From NCBI GenBank assembly GCA_945872875.1, contig CAMCBB010000091.1, positions 1-6,634 of the forward strand: DNA of 6,634 nt, given 5' to 3'. How positions within the stretch are numbered: position 1 is the stretch's first letter; each line of letters begins with the position of its first letter. The notes below the pieces were generated by a model that was not told the DNA's origin, did no database searches, and saw nothing but the letters and a program-made list of their open reading frames with translations. The position numbers and the translations under genes were made by a program. Of this stretch, positions 5,746 through 6,634 are shown piece after piece. The DNA is from Flavobacterium psychrophilum. Lineage in GTDB: Bacteria > Bacteroidota > Bacteroidia > Flavobacteriales > Flavobacteriaceae.

Positions 5746-6634
5746 AACTCGTAATTTTAAGTCCGTTTTTAATTAATACTTCCTTAATTTCTTTTATTAA
5801 TTTCAAAATAAATGCAGGTAATTTCAAAAGTAATTTTTGCTTCCAATTGAGATAGTTGTAATCTATTTTCAAACTGATTTTCTTAAATAATTCCTGCCCT
5901 CCATCGGTTTTAATATGCTTGGCTAAAACATATCTTTCAAATGCTAAATACTTTGCTATGTCCTTATTTTCGGTTGCAAAAACATCATATTTGTCATAAT
6001 CTGGAAGCCTTTTGTTCAAAATGGAACTTCGGGTAAGTTGTAATCCAGTTTCCATGAAATACTGCATTTGAATGGTATTGGAATAGGCCAATTTAAAATG
6101 ATAATTCGCTCGAATATTAAAATCAATATCTTCAGCAAAGTCAATATTTTCATCATACATGCCAGCTTTAGAATAAACTTCTTTATGGAAACAAACACTT
6201 CCATGGTTGTAAATTCCTTGTCCTAAATTGAATTTGAAAAAACTTACAAGTTGATTGCTGTTTGGTTTTAACCCAATTGGTAAATTTTTAGGAGTAATTA
6301 TTTTATTAGAATACACTTCCTCATAATTGGTTCCGAAAATTCTTGCTTCTGGAAAATCATTAATTAATCGAAAAATAGTTTCTAAAAAAGTAGTTTTCCA
6401 TAAATCATCTGCATCAAGAAAGGTAATGTAATTTGCATTAGCATTTTGTATTCCGGTATTTCTGGCAGCAGATAATCCTTTGTTTTCAGAATGTGCTATG
6501 AGTTTGATTTTTTCTGAAAGAAACGGCTTTACTTTAGCTACACTGTCATCCGTAGAGCAATCGTTTACAATCAATACTTCATAATTTGTGAAAGTTTGAT
6601 TGAGAATACTATTAATCGTATTTTCAACATAACT
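5741..6634 (-). CDS. GT2 family (GT-A fold) glycosyltransferase, 5' end outside the window
   Basis: The frame is open from the right edge to a TAA at 5743-5741, giving 297 residues. It begins SYVENTINSILNQTFTNYEV, which in this family normally follows a short strand and loop of the type VSVIIPTYN, so roughly 10-15 residues and the start codon are missing. In window numbering the motifs are LIVNDCSTDDS (21-31, nucleotide binding), NKGLSAARNTG (51-61), the metal-binding LDADD (73-77) and, after GSVCFHKEVYSKAGMYDE, the acidic pair in FAEDIDF (E168-D169), where the catalytic base is expected. A basic, hydrophobic tail (KQKLLLKLPAFILKLIKEIKE) could touch the membrane as an amphipathic helix. It is an inverting enzyme adding a sugar to the growing lipid-linked unit. 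A TTG at 6574 would give a shorter frame but cuts the first beta-alpha unit of the fold, so it is not the start. Donor unknown. Confidence 0.94.
   Translation of the reverse strand, partial: SYVENTINSILNQTFTNYEVLIVNDCSTDDSVAKVKPFLSEKIKLIAHSENKGLSAARNTGIQNANANYITFLDADDLWKTTFLETIFRLINDFPEARIFGTNYEEVYSNKIITPKNLPIGLKPNSNQLVSFFKFNLGQGIYNHGSVCFHKEVYSKAGMYDENIDFAEDIDFNIRANYHFKLAYSNTIQMQYFMETGLQLTRSSILNKRLPDYDKYDVFATENKDIAKYLAFERYVLAKHIKTDGGQELFKKISLKIDYNYLNWKQKLLLKLPAFILKLIKEIKEVLIKNGLKITSY

Noticed and set aside
6016..6204. Open frame of 62 codons on the minus strand in another frame of the GT2 gene
   Set aside because: It is an Ile/Leu/Lys-rich out-of-frame translation of a gene whose motifs are intact in the main frame.
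6572..6574. TTG at 6574-6572 as the start of the GT2 gene
   Set aside because: The same frame continues to the window edge and encodes a family-like sequence (SYVENTINSILNQTF), so the start lies outside the window.

Overview
The window is an AT-rich stretch (about one third G+C by eye) of a surface-polysaccharide biosynthesis locus, most likely from a Flavobacterium-like member of the Bacteroidota. Three things point there: the protein family resemblances, exact matches to the Bacteroidota -7 promoter box TAnnTTTG upstream of two genes, and a left-edge gene that reads like the N-terminus of a large type IX-secreted surface protein with a gliding-motility-associated C-terminal domain. Recognisable Shine-Dalgarno sequences are nearly absent, which also fits this phylum.

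Layout from left to right: (1) the 5' part of a secreted-protein gene on the minus strand (1-538), running off the left edge; (2) a 113-base divergent intergenic region; (3) a tight plus-strand set of three genes (652-3465): a FemAB/GNAT-like acyltransferase, a left-handed beta-helix (hexapeptide) acetyltransferase and a Wzx-type O-antigen flippase; (4) a GT4-like glycosyltransferase on the minus strand (3462-4598), whose stop codon overlaps that of the flippase; (5) a 35-base divergent gap; (6) a second GT4 glycosyltransferase on the plus strand (4634-5737); (7) a GT2 glycosyltransferase on the minus strand (5741 to the right edge), separated from the previous gene by 3 bases and missing its first residues.

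Together the six locus genes describe part of a Wzx/Wzy-type pathway. Glycosyltransferases build a lipid-linked oligosaccharide on the cytoplasmic face of the inner membrane, acyltransferases probably decorate one of the sugars or precursors, and the flippase moves the lipid-linked unit to the periplasm. No polymerase (Wzy), ligase, chain-length regulator, initiating phosphoglycosyltransferase or nucleotide-sugar enzyme is visible, so the locus probably extends past the right edge. The left-edge secreted-protein gene looks like the boundary of the locus.

I see no RNA genes, CRISPR arrays, insertion sequences or attachment sites, and nothing that forces the idea of a new system. The most unusual traits are architectural: the gene strands run - + + + - + -, both convergent junctions have essentially no intergenic DNA, and five of the six start codons visible in the window are GTG or TTG.
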